This document shows, one piece after another, positions 1-5,685 of a stretch of DNA of 10,413 nt. The notes under the pieces were generated by a model that was not told the DNA's origin, made no database searches, and saw nothing but the letters and a program-made list of their open reading frames with translations. The position numbers were made by a program, and so were the translations under genes. Each line of letters begins with the position of its first letter. The stretch's first letter is position 1. Source of the stretch: Anaerolineales bacterium (GTDB lineage: Bacteria > Chloroflexota > Anaerolineae > Anaerolineales > Villigracilaceae); NCBI GenBank assembly GCA_015489255.1, contig WGAD01000246.1, forward strand, positions 1-10,413. The letters run 5' to 3'.

Positions 1-1
1 T

Positions 2-670
2 CAAGAGTCGCTTGTCACATTGCTTGGGCGTCATGGAGATGATGTTTCCAAACTGGTCAGGCGCTTCGGCATGGAAGGCGCCGAGTTGCTGGCGAAGCAC
101 CAGGATGAAGCGGTAGAATTCCTGGCAAAGCATCAAGAAGATGGCGCTCAGCTGTCCCGATATGTGCAGAACGTGGTTGACGTTGACCTGGCGAATCTCG
201 ATTTGGAGCAAGGTTATCAGGTCAGCGGTTTGGCGCAGGAGTTTGAGATGCCCATTGCGATCACAGGGCGTTGGGCAGACACGCCGGCGGAGAAGGCTTT
301 GAGAGAACAGGCGGTTGAGGCAATGGAATCCCTCGTGGCGCAGGGAGTGGATGTTGATGAAGCCAAACGGCTGATATCCGCCCAATTTGGCATAGATGCA
401 TTTCAGGTTAAGAGATCTGGGCAAAGCCGTGTGCAAGACTTGGACGCATTTATCCCCAAAGACATTTGGGACAGGCTGCCAGAGAGCAAGAAGGCTTCTA
501 TAAGAGAAAAGTTGCGCACCCTTTTCAAGGCAGATGTGGTAGATTTTTATCAAGACATTCCTTTGGAAAAAGTACCAGAGGGCTGGCCTGATCCACGCCG
601 CCATCTGCCCAGAGGAGCGATTCTTTTCAACCCTGATGGTACGATAGTACATGATTTGTTAGGAAAGTAA
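2..670 (+). CDS. C-terminal part of a large protein, possibly a polymorphic toxin (5' end outside window)
   Basis: The reading frame is open to the left edge of the window, so the first visible TTG (20) is probably not the start and this is the 3' end of a longer gene; 222 residues are visible. The first part is helical and charged with a repeated LAKHQ unit (two copies about ten residues apart, LLAKHQDEAV then EFLAKHQEDG), a style of repeat common in the pre-toxin stalk of polymorphic toxins. The last roughly 80 residues (from DLDAFIPKDIW to the end, with a conserved-looking GAILFNPDGTIVHD) form a distinct C-terminal module that I do not recognise. The gene is followed 16 bp later by a small acidic protein with a strong ribosome-binding site, the arrangement expected of toxin and immunity genes. 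The toxin reading is inference from architecture and neighbour; no catalytic motif was identified. Base composition is clearly more AT-rich than the genes right of 2900. Confidence 0.75.
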   Translation, partial: QESLVTLLGRHGDDVSKLVRRFGMEGAELLAKHQDEAVEFLAKHQEDGAQLSRYVQNVVDVDLANLDLEQGYQVSGLAQEFEMPIAITGRWADTPAEKALREQAVEAMESLVAQGVDVDEAKRLISAQFGIDAFQVKRSGQSRVQDLDAFIPKDIWDRLPESKKASIREKLRTLFKADVVDFYQDIPLEKVPEGWPDPRRHLPRGAILFNPDGTIVHDLLGK

Positions 671-686
671 AGCAAGGAGGTGAAGC

Positions 687-1133
687 ATGGAACCGGAGAA
701 ATTGCTGGAATATCTCGGATATGAGGTCGAAGAGAATGGCAGATTGGTGGTGATTTACAAAACGATGGACGAGTGGGAGCGTGAAAGAGATACAAAATTC
801 CACTATTATTACGATGAAAAAACAGGCATCCTCTATGGTGATTACCCGGTAGAAAAAGTCTTATTACCCATCGGGAAGGCCACAACGGTCGAGAAGGCTG
901 TCTTGATTGCGCGTTGGGAGCTTGAAAGGCTATTCCGGGATAGGGCTTATAACATGCAGCAATCGCGGCGTGTAACTGAGTTAATGTACAGAAAGGACAA
1001 AGAAGGGGTATGGCGGCGTCAGCAATATATCTGCTACAGCCCGGAAGAAGAGGAACGTATCCTACAGGAACAGGCGAAGATACTGGCACAGCAAGACAAA
1101 AAGGCCGGTATGGGTGGAGAAGGTGGAGATTGA
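687..1133 (+). CDS. Small acidic protein of unknown function, candidate immunity protein
   Basis: The product is 148 residues, soluble, rich in Glu, Lys and aromatic residues, with no signal peptide or membrane segment. The ATG at 687 is preceded by a near-perfect ribosome-binding site AAGGAGGTG at 674-682. I do not recognise the family. The first 80 residues look like a small alpha/beta domain (ending around YGDYPVEKVLL), and the rest is strongly helical and charged, ending in a Gly-rich tail. It lies 16 bp after the putative toxin 3' end on the same strand, so the two are probably co-transcribed; a small, acidic, orphan-like protein in that position is typical of immunity proteins. This role is inferred only from position and composition. 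An ordinary hypothetical protein remains possible. Confidence 0.8.
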   Translation: MEPEKLLEYLGYEVEENGRLVVIYKTMDEWERERDTKFHYYYDEKTGILYGDYPVEKVLLPIGKATTVEKAVLIARWELERLFRDRAYNMQQSRRVTELMYRKDKEGVWRRQQYICYSPEEEERILQEQAKILAQQDKKAGMGGEGGD

Positions 1134-1324
1134 GGCAATCTGCGTCCCGCGCTTTGCGCGATGAGAACCCCGGCTGTCTGTTTGGGAACGAAACACTCCC
1201 TGCCTCCTGGCAGAGATCGATACGCCCCCTTCCTGAACCGGCTCTTCCACGCTGCGGTGGTGACGTCCGCCGCGCAGCGGGTCAAAGCGGCCTGGGAGCG
1301 GCGTCAGGCCCGCGCCGCCCCGTA

Positions 1325-1344
1325 GCGCGAAATTCATTTCGCGC
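1325..1344. repeat. Perfect short palindrome inside a duplicated GC-rich motif
   Basis: GCGCGAAAT at 1325-1333 and ATTTCGCGC at 1336-1344 are perfect reverse complements around a 2-base centre. The palindrome is embedded in a 28-base stretch (1314-1341) that matches 2312-2339 at 24 of 28 positions in the same orientation; the second copy has lost the perfect symmetry. This behaves like a fragment of a dispersed palindromic repeat, not a terminator: there is no T-run. Confidence 0.7.
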
Positions 1345-1363
1345 CCCTGATGACGCTGGTTAA

Positions 1364-1473
1364 GTAACCTGAATTGCGGATAAGGAGAATGGGTGTCATG
1401 GCGAGGGCGCATCGCGCCCGAAGCCATCTCCCGACAAAACGGATACCTGTTGCTAATCCGCAACTCGGGTTAC
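1364..1473. repeat. Inverted-repeat element, copy A (short form, 110 bp)
   Basis: The 21-base ends are inverted repeats of each other: 1364-1384 matches the reverse complement of 1453-1473 at 18 of 21 positions. The interior (TGTCATGGCGAGGGCGCATC onward, from 1394) is nearly identical to copy B at 2082-2234, but about 44 bases present in B are missing between ATCTCC and GACAAAACGG. It encodes nothing, so it resembles a MITE-like or REP-like non-autonomous element. No flanking target duplication is obvious. Confidence 0.75.
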
Positions 1474-1647
1474 ATAGCACAGGGCCCTGAAAAGGCTGTA
1501 CGCGCATACGCCCCTTGGATGGTTTCAATTAACCGCTTCTTCGCGCTTATCTGGTGGGTAGCAGCCTTCGGGTTTACCGTTTCCTTTCCGCCAATTTTGG
1601 CAGAAGGGGGCTGAACATGGCAAAACACCGTTGCCAGGGACGTTGCA

Positions 1648-2022
1648 TCAAGCGGATGCCTGGTCTTTATTGCCAAAATACAAAAGTGCCAGGATAATTA
1701 CCCACACCGTAAGGCGGATGCTCATGGCGCGCAAACTGTCAGAAGCGACCACATCACGATAAGCCGTCAGCAACACCCCCAGGACGGTGATATGGGCAGC
1801 AAACGTAAGCACTGCGGCAGTCCAGGAAAAGCGGGAGCGCTTCCAGATGAGCACAGCGGTCACTGCGGCGCTCAGAACCCCCATTGTAAAATTGTAATAA
1901 GGCAGCCAGTTGATCACATAGTAATCCATCTGCTTGCCCAAAAAGATGACCTGACCTCCGGCGAAGATGGCCATGCCACCGATAATGAAAGCCAAAACGG
2001 CTGCAAAAGTCTGTCGTTTCAT
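1648..2022 (-). CDS. Small four-helix integral membrane protein, unknown function
   Basis: The product has 124 residues and is almost entirely membrane: four hydrophobic segments at roughly residues 6-28, 38-60, 66-88 and 100-117, joined by short charged loops (KRSR at 61-64, YRD at 88-90), with a short polar C-terminus. The ATG at 2022 has an acceptable ribosome-binding site (AAAGGAAA at 2034-2027 on the minus strand, four bases before the start). I do not recognise the family; general resemblance is to small DUF-type bacterial membrane proteins. It stands alone, with no partner on its strand within 350 bases either side, and is bracketed by the two related repeat elements in direct orientation. 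A weak hairpin (1618-1636) lies past its stop. Real gene likely, function unknown. Confidence 0.75.
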   Translation of the reverse strand: MKRQTFAAVLAFIIGGMAIFAGGQVIFLGKQMDYYVINWLPYYNFTMGVLSAAVTAVLIWKRSRFSWTAAVLTFAAHITVLGVLLTAYRDVVASDSLRAMSIRLTVWVIILALLYFGNKDQASA

Positions 2023-2081
2023 GAGGTTTCCTTTCTTGGCTTGTGTCCAAGTGTAACATGAATTGCTAGCAGGATATCGTT

Positions 2082-2234
2082 AACCTAAATTGCGGATAAG
2101 GAGGATGGGTGTCATAGCGAGGGCGCATCGCGCCCCAAGCCATCTCCTACATCGTCATACAGGGGATTGCTTCGCTCCTTGCGGTCGCTCGCAATGACAA
2201 AACGGATATCTGTTGCTAATCCGCAACTCGGGTT
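2082..2234. repeat. Inverted-repeat element, copy B (long form, 153 bp)
   Basis: The ends AACCTAAATTGCGGATAAG (2082-2100) and CTAATCCGCAACTCGGGTT (2216-2234) are inverted repeats matching at 15 of 19 positions. Copy B is in the same orientation as copy A at 1364-1473, and the right ends of the two copies are identical over the last 19 bases. B contains an extra internal half, so it holds a second, inner inverted repeat. It has no coding content. It lies upstream of the minus-strand membrane-protein gene, about 60 bases before its start codon. Confidence 0.8.
2111..2198. repeat. Inner inverted repeat of copy B
   Basis: GTCATAGCGAG (2111-2121) and CTCGCAATGAC (2188-2198) are inverted repeats with one mismatch. 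They enclose GGCGCATCGCGCC on the left and GGATTGCTTCGCTCC on the right. The pattern GTCATTGCGAG ... CTCGCAATGAC is one I know as a widely dispersed intergenic palindrome in many bacterial genomes. In copy A the right half of this unit has been lost, leaving only the left arm. Confidence 0.7.
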
Positions 2235-2383
2235 TGAGTAGGGTGCGCAGCAGCCGCACAGAAACCAGCGGTTTGACCCGCGCCGTTGGCTTCGCCCTAA
2301 TCAGCCAACGGGCGGCCCCGTAACGCAAAATTGATTTCGTAAAAGATGGTTTCCATTCCACGCTGTGGGTGACCGGCGGTTGC
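2235..2383. other. Noncoding repeat-derived DNA
   Basis: No gene is seen. The stretch includes a hairpin with 9-base perfect arms (CCGTTGGCT at 2283-2291 and AGCCAACGG at 2303-2311), the second copy of the 28-base motif (2312-2339), and a segment TTCCACGCTGTGGGTGAC (from 2356) resembling TTCCACGCTGCGGTGGTGAC at 1245. The order and spacing of these pieces differ from the first block, suggesting a rearranged mosaic of one repeat family. Confidence 0.55.
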
Positions 2384-2899
2384 TTAAAAAATCGGATCCC
2401 AGGGGAAGCGATACAAGAAACCCAATGCGCCTTGCCGGTAGCGCAAGACGATGCGTTGCGACCGACGAATAAGTATACACTGTATTGGTGGCAGAACGCG
2501 GGTGCCGAGTTCTGGGTGCCTGGCTTTAATGCGCAGAAAGCATTGGCCGTAAGCCAGATAATAGGGGTAAAAATCAAGGATTTCAAAAGGCTGTCGGCGG
2601 ACTTGTTGCCCGCCTGTGGGTAGCAAATTCATCAGTTTGGCCAGCCCGCGAATGGCCGCTCCCCAGGCAACCGTCACAAGAAGCGTCATCGCAGTCATCG
2701 GCTGGATGAGCCAGCAGACCAGCAGAATGCCTCCCAGGAGTATTTGTAATCCTGTCCCATAAAAACGGATGGGCAGGAAATGCGCTTGCACAGAGGCCAG
2801 GTGTTTCTCGAACGCAAACATCCACCGGGGGAGTTCACTGGCAATTGTAAAATCGACCAGGATCAGAAAAAACAGGAAATACCACAGAATGTCATTCAC
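2384..2899 (-). CDS. Small membrane protein, translationally coupled to the kinase-DUF309 gene
   Basis: I place the start at GTG 2899, giving 171 residues. This GTG overlaps the TGA of the upstream gene (GTGA, 4-bp overlap) and is preceded by GGAG eight bases away, so translation is probably coupled; frames starting further upstream would read through the upstream gene. Hydrophobic segments lie at about residues 2-20, 47-66 and 70-89, so this is an integral membrane protein with three helices and a cytoplasmic-looking basic C-terminal part. I do not recognise the family. The last 40 or so residues (after KARHPELGT) are basic, low in recognisable structure, and encoded next to repeat-like DNA, so the original stop may have been lost and the tail added secondarily. 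Function unknown; being downstream of the NTPase is the only clue. Confidence 0.7.
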   Translation of the reverse strand: MNDILWYFLFFLILVDFTIASELPRWMFAFEKHLASVQAHFLPIRFYGTGLQILLGGILLVCWLIQPMTAMTLLVTVAWGAAIRGLAKLMNLLPTGGQQVRRQPFEILDFYPYYLAYGQCFLRIKARHPELGTRVLPPIQCILIRRSQRIVLRYRQGALGFLYRFPWDPIF

Positions 2900-3777
2900 G
2901 TTCTTTGCTCCAGCAAGATTTGCGGCCAGCGGTGCGGCGGGCGGGGGGCGGCCAGCATGGCATCCAGGGATTGTTGCAGCGCGCGGACGTGCACCCCGGC
3001 GGTCACCGGCGGCCATTTGTCCAGCCACTTGCGGCTGCGGTCGCGCACCAGGGCGGCCCCGCGCAGGTTGCCGCGCTGCAAATGCAGGCAGGACACGCTG
3101 ACCTGCAGCAGCCCGCGGTACAGGTCGCGGACCGGGTGGTCGGTGGCCCGCCAGGCGTCTTCCAGCGCTTCGTGGGCCTCGAAAAAGGCTGCCGCGTTGA
3201 AGAGCCGGATGCCTTCCAGGGCTTCGGTTGCCAGGCGGAAAGGCGGCAGGCCCGCCAGCCAGGCCTGCGCTTCATCCGGATGCCGGAAGCGCAGCGCGGG
3301 GGCCTCCGCAGCGGCCAGCAGGTCGGGGTATTCGCGGGCATGACGCCGCAGCGAATAGGCCTGCCAGGCGAAGAGCGATCGTTTGCGATTCCACAACTGA
3401 AGGTGCGGCCAAAGCCGTTCGGTGTTGCCGTTCCAGAGCTTCTGACGGCTCAACCCGCGGGCGAGCGTGCGGCGCAGCAGGCGCGGGAAGACGATGCGCC
3501 AGGGGTAATCGAGCCAGATGATCAGATTGGCTTGCGGCCAGACCAGGTCGCGGACTTTGGAGTAGTTGCCATCCAGCACCCAGGCTGGGGACGAGGCGGC
3601 AGCGGCCGCCCGTCGGCGGAACGTCTCTTCGGGGACGGGCGTCCAGCCTGTCCCCCAGTGCAGCGCGTCCAGCTCAACGTGTGGGATGGCCAGCCGGGCG
3701 CTGACCTGCCGGGCCAGGGTGGTCTTGCCGCTACCGGTGACGCCCAGCAGCACGATTTTCGGGCGGTCGGGGATCAT
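2896..3777 (-). CDS. FlaR-like P-loop NTPase/kinase fused to a DUF309 domain
   Basis: The product has 293 residues from ATG 3777. The N-terminal domain (about 7-165) is an adenylate-kinase-like P-loop NTPase: Walker A G12-VTGSGKT-T20, then ELDALHWGTGW (35-45), VLDGNY (67-72) and LIIWLDYP (85-92), the pattern of the FlaR/'DNA topology modulation' group of putative kinases. The C-terminal domain (about 190-270) has the DUF309 signature FNAAAFFEAHEALEDAW (193-209), followed by a helical GLLQVSVSCLHLQRGN block. Both domains are well-formed and in one uninterrupted frame. DUF309 usually occurs as a stand-alone small protein; its biochemical role is unknown to me. The nucleotide substrate of the kinase part cannot be told from sequence. 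The start 3777 fits the promoter (see 3785-3792) and would give a leaderless message; a TTG further upstream would run into the divergent gene's leader. The membrane-protein gene overlaps its stop. Confidence 0.88.
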   Translation of the reverse strand: MIPDRPKIVLLGVTGSGKTTLARQVSARLAIPHVELDALHWGTGWTPVPEETFRRRAAAAASSPAWVLDGNYSKVRDLVWPQANLIIWLDYPWRIVFPRLLRRTLARGLSRQKLWNGNTERLWPHLQLWNRKRSLFAWQAYSLRRHAREYPDLLAAAEAPALRFRHPDEAQAWLAGLPPFRLATEALEGIRLFNAAAFFEAHEALEDAWRATDHPVRDLYRGLLQVSVSCLHLQRGNLRGAALVRDRSRKWLDKWPPVTAGVHVRALQQSLDAMLAAPRPPHRWPQILLEQRT

Positions 3778-3784
3778 GGGGCGT

Positions 3785-3792
3785 ATTATAAT
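3785..3792. promoter_or_regulatory. Symmetric -10 element shared by two divergent genes
   Basis: ATTATAAT is its own reverse complement, so a consensus TATAAT is present on the plus strand (3787-3792) and on the minus strand (3790-3785). On the minus strand it ends seven bases before ATG 3777, placing the expected transcription start at or beside the start codon (leaderless message; no Shine-Dalgarno is seen there). On the plus strand the expected start is near 3799, leaving a leader of about 28 bases with GAGGAG at 3815-3820 before ATG 3828. No good -35 hexamer is seen on either side. Confidence 0.6.
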
Positions 3793-3827
3793 CGGCTTGC
3801 GGTTCAATTTTCTTGAGGAGAACAAGC

Positions 3828-5180
3828 ATGGACTGGCTTCCTGACGATCAGATTCTGCCGCTCAGCCGTGAACACGTCTTCTGGACGTGGTCGGCGCAGG
3901 CGGAAGTGGACCCGATTCCGGTCAAACGCGCCGAAGGCGTCTATTTCTGGGATACGGACGGCAAGCGTTACCTGGACTTCAACTCGATGACCATGTGCGT
4001 CAACGCCGGACACGGCAACCGCAAGATCATCGCCGCCATTCAGGAGCAACTGGAGCGCTTGCCCTACGCCGCGCCGGGCATGGCAACCGACATCCGCGCG
4101 CGGGCGGCGCAGCTGGTGGCAGCCCACACCCCCAGCGGGGCGCTGAAGAAGGTGCTCTTCACCCTGGGCGGCGCGGACGCCAACGAAAACGCGGTCAAAC
4201 TGGCGCGGGCCTACACCGGACGCCACAAAATCCTGACGCGCTACCGCTCCTATCACGGCGCCACCGCCGGCGCCATGGCGCTGACTGGCGACCCGCGCCG
4301 CTGGGTGTGGGAGCCGAACCTGATGCCGGGCGTGGTGCATTTCCTCGACCCCTACCGCTACCGCTCCACCTTCCACCGCAACCGCCCCGACGTTTCCGAA
4401 GAAGAATTCACCGCCGACTACCTGGCGCACCTGGAAGAGATCATCCAATACGAAGGCCCGCAGACCATCGCCGCCATCCTGCTGGAGACGGTCACCGGCA
4501 CGAATGGCGTCATCATCCCGCCGGACGGCTATTTGCAGGGCGTGCGCGAAATTTGCGACCGCTACGGCATTGTGATGATCGCCGATGAAGTGATGAGCGG
4601 CTTCGGGCGCACCGGCAAATGGTTTGCCGTGGAGCACTGGGGCGTGACGCCCGACATCATCACCATGGCCAAAGGACTGACCTCGGCTTACGCGCCGCTG
4701 GGGGCGGTGGCCATGAAGCCCGAAATCGCTGCCCGCTTCGATCACGAGACCTATCAGGGCGGCCTGACCTACACCGCGCATCCGGTTTCGCTGGCCGCGG
4801 CGGTGGCCAACATTCAGGTGATAGAGGAAGAAGGCCTGATCGAACGCGCTGCGGCGCTGGACCCTGTGCTGCGGGCCGGGCTGGAACGCCTGCGCGACAG
4901 GCACCCCTCGGTGGGCGAGGTCCGCTCCATCGGCCTGTTCGGCATCCTGGAACTGGTCAAAGACCGCCGTACCCGCGAGCCGCTTTCGCCCTGGAACACC
5001 ACCAACGCCCCCATGAAGGCGCTGCGGCGCTTCTGCCGCGAAAACGGCCTGTTCCTGTACACCCACTGGCACACCGTGTTGGTCATTCCGCCGCTGGTCA
5101 TCACGCCGGCGCAATTGCAAGCAGGGCTGGACGTGTTGGACGCCGCCCTGGAGATCACCGACCGGGCGCTGGATGATTGA
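3828..5180 (+). CDS. Class III PLP-dependent aminotransferase
   Basis: The product has 450 residues, the usual size for class III (omega) aminotransferases, which move an amino group from an omega-amine or amino acid to a keto acid in the cytoplasm. Fold-type I landmarks are all present: [14 protein letters not shown] (cofactor-phosphate binding region), [21 protein letters not shown] with the pyridine-nitrogen aspartate D253, and the Schiff-base lysine K282 in [15 protein letters not shown]. The N-terminal [10 protein letters not shown] and general layout recall the taurine-pyruvate / beta-alanine-pyruvate type, but substrate specificity cannot be read from the sequence. Start ATG 3828 is chosen because GAGGAG (3815-3820) lies seven bases before it. 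It is transcribed alone, divergent from the kinase-DUF309 gene; a hairpin follows at 5205-5232. Identification of the family is firm; ornithine, GABA or taurine-like substrates all remain possible. Confidence 0.93.
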   Translation: MDWLPDDQILPLSREHVFWTWSAQAEVDPIPVKRAEGVYFWDTDGKRYLDFNSMTMCVNAGHGNRKIIAAIQEQLERLPYAAPGMATDIRARAAQLVAAHTPSGALKKVLFTLGGADANENAVKLARAYTGRHKILTRYRSYHGATAGAMALTGDPRRWVWEPNLMPGVVHFLDPYRYRSTFHRNRPDVSEEEFTADYLAHLEEIIQYEGPQTIAAILLETVTGTNGVIIPPDGYLQGVREICDRYGIVMIADEVMSGFGRTGKWFAVEHWGVTPDIITMAKGLTSAYAPLGAVAMKPEIAARFDHETYQGGLTYTAHPVSLAAAVANIQVIEEEGLIERAAALDPVLRAGLERLRDRHPSVGEVRSIGLFGILELVKDRRTREPLSPWNTTNAPMKALRRFCRENGLFLYTHWHTVLVIPPLVITPAQLQAGLDVLDAALEITDRALDD

Positions 5181-5204
5181 AAAATATGCGTTTTATAAGA
5201 AATA

Positions 5205-5232
5205 CCCCCCTGTAACTTTTTAGGCAGGGGGG
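5205..5232. promoter_or_regulatory. C6/G6 hairpin between aminotransferase and groES
   Basis: CCCCCCTG (5205-5212) and CAGGGGGG (5225-5232) are perfect inverted repeats around a 12-base T-rich loop. No T-run follows on either strand, so it is not a standard intrinsic terminator, though it may end the upstream transcript. Its right arm stops seven bases before the candidate -10 of groES and its loop covers the -35 position, so it may instead act on groES transcription. Confidence 0.45.
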
Positions 5233-5239
5233 CATCTGA

Positions 5240-5245
5240 TAAAAT
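5240..5245 (+). promoter_or_regulatory. Candidate -10 element for groES
   Basis: TAAAAT at 5240-5245 would start transcription near 5252, giving a leader of about 43 bases to ATG 5295. The corresponding -35 position (5217-5222, TTTTTA) is poor. No CIRCE operator (TTAGCACTC-N9-GAGTGCTAA), the HrcA site often found before groES, is seen here. Confidence 0.35.
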
Positions 5246-5294
5246 GGCAGCGCAATCGTTCCAACAAACCCAATCCTTGCTAAGGAGTGTAACC

Positions 5295-5570
5295 ATGAGC
5301 GACATGAACATTCAACCCCTGGGTACTCGTGTGCTGATTCGCCCGATCGAACAAGAAGCCAAGACCTCTAGCGGCATTTTGCTGCCGGAAACCGCCAAAG
5401 AGAAACCCCAAATGGGCGAGGTGATCGCCATCGGCGACGAAACCGAAGATATCCCCGTGGAAGTGGGGCAGAAGGTGCTGTTCCCGAAATACACCGGCAC
5501 CGAAATCAAGATCGACGGCGAGGAACACCTGATCATGGAAGCCAGCGACCTGTTGGCGATCGTCAAATAA
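5295..5570 (+). CDS. groES: Co-chaperonin GroES (Hsp10)
   Basis: The product is 91 residues, the normal GroES length. GroES forms the seven-membered lid of the GroEL folding chamber in the cytoplasm. Visible hallmarks are the N-terminal strand IQPLGTRVLIRP, the mobile loop around 21-36 with the GroEL-binding SSGILLP, the stretch GEVIAIGDE, and the C-terminal VGQKVLFPKYTGTEIKIDGEEHLIMEASDLLAIV. Start ATG 5295 is chosen because AAGGAG (5282-5287) lies seven bases before it; an in-frame ATG further up (5244) lacks a site. Oddity: groEL does not follow; the gene has its own terminator (5606-5642) and is followed by a flavoprotein gene, so groEL must lie elsewhere. Family assignment is firm. Confidence 0.97.
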   Translation: MSDMNIQPLGTRVLIRPIEQEAKTSSGILLPETAKEKPQMGEVIAIGDETEDIPVEVGQKVLFPKYTGTEIKIDGEEHLIMEASDLLAIVK

Positions 5571-5605
5571 ACGCCTCTGCTGGTTTTCTCAATCAACGTC
5601 ATGGG

Positions 5606-5642
5606 ACGGGATGGCTGCCAACGCGCAATCATCCCGTTTTTT
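5606..5642 (+). terminator. Intrinsic terminator of groES
   Basis: ACGGGATG (5606-5613) pairs perfectly with CATCCCGT (5630-5637), followed directly by a T-run to 5642. It ends the groES transcript and separates it from the thioredoxin-reductase pair. Confidence 0.8.
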
Positions 5643-5685
5643 CTGATTTACCGGTATCATAGACATACACCAAGGAGGTGAACCC

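Larger units (their letters stand above)
1134..1647. other. Noncoding stretch with repeat fragments
   Basis: No convincing gene is seen on either strand in these 514 bases; the open frames cross the repeats and lack ribosome-binding sites. Contents: a small hairpin right after the upstream gene (CGCGC at 1148-1152 and GCGCG at 1156-1160, no T-run); a GC-rich block at about 1245-1344 sharing pieces with 2270-2376; a perfect palindrome at 1325-1344; repeat element A at 1364-1473; and about 170 bases (1474-1647) without recognisable features apart from a weak TGGCAA/TTGCCA hairpin at 1618-1636 just beyond the end of the minus-strand membrane-protein gene. Confidence 0.6.

Noticed and set aside
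1393..1473. Frames running through repeat copy A and the neighbouring repeat block
   Set aside because: Their translation comes from the palindromic repeats and they lack start signals.
1519..1614. 31-codon frame encoding a hydrophobic, signal-peptide-like peptide
   Set aside because: There is no ribosome-binding site before its ATG, it is very short, and nothing supports expression; it may be chance or the relic of a lost gene.
1618..1636. Terminator for the minus-strand membrane-protein gene
   Set aside because: The stem is only six base pairs (TGGCAA/TTGCCA) and no T-run follows on the minus strand; too weak to call.
1364..2234. CRISPR array or insertion sequence explaining the repeated elements
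   Set aside because: Only two copies about 700 bases apart, internally palindromic, with no regular spacing and no transposase gene between or beside them.
3778..3825. Upstream TTG start for the kinase-DUF309 protein
   Set aside because: It would place the start inside the divergent gene's ribosome-binding region and upstream of the -10 element; the conserved domain begins right after ATG 3777.
5181..5294. CIRCE operator before groES
   Set aside because: I looked for TTAGCACTC and GAGTGCTAA and found neither.
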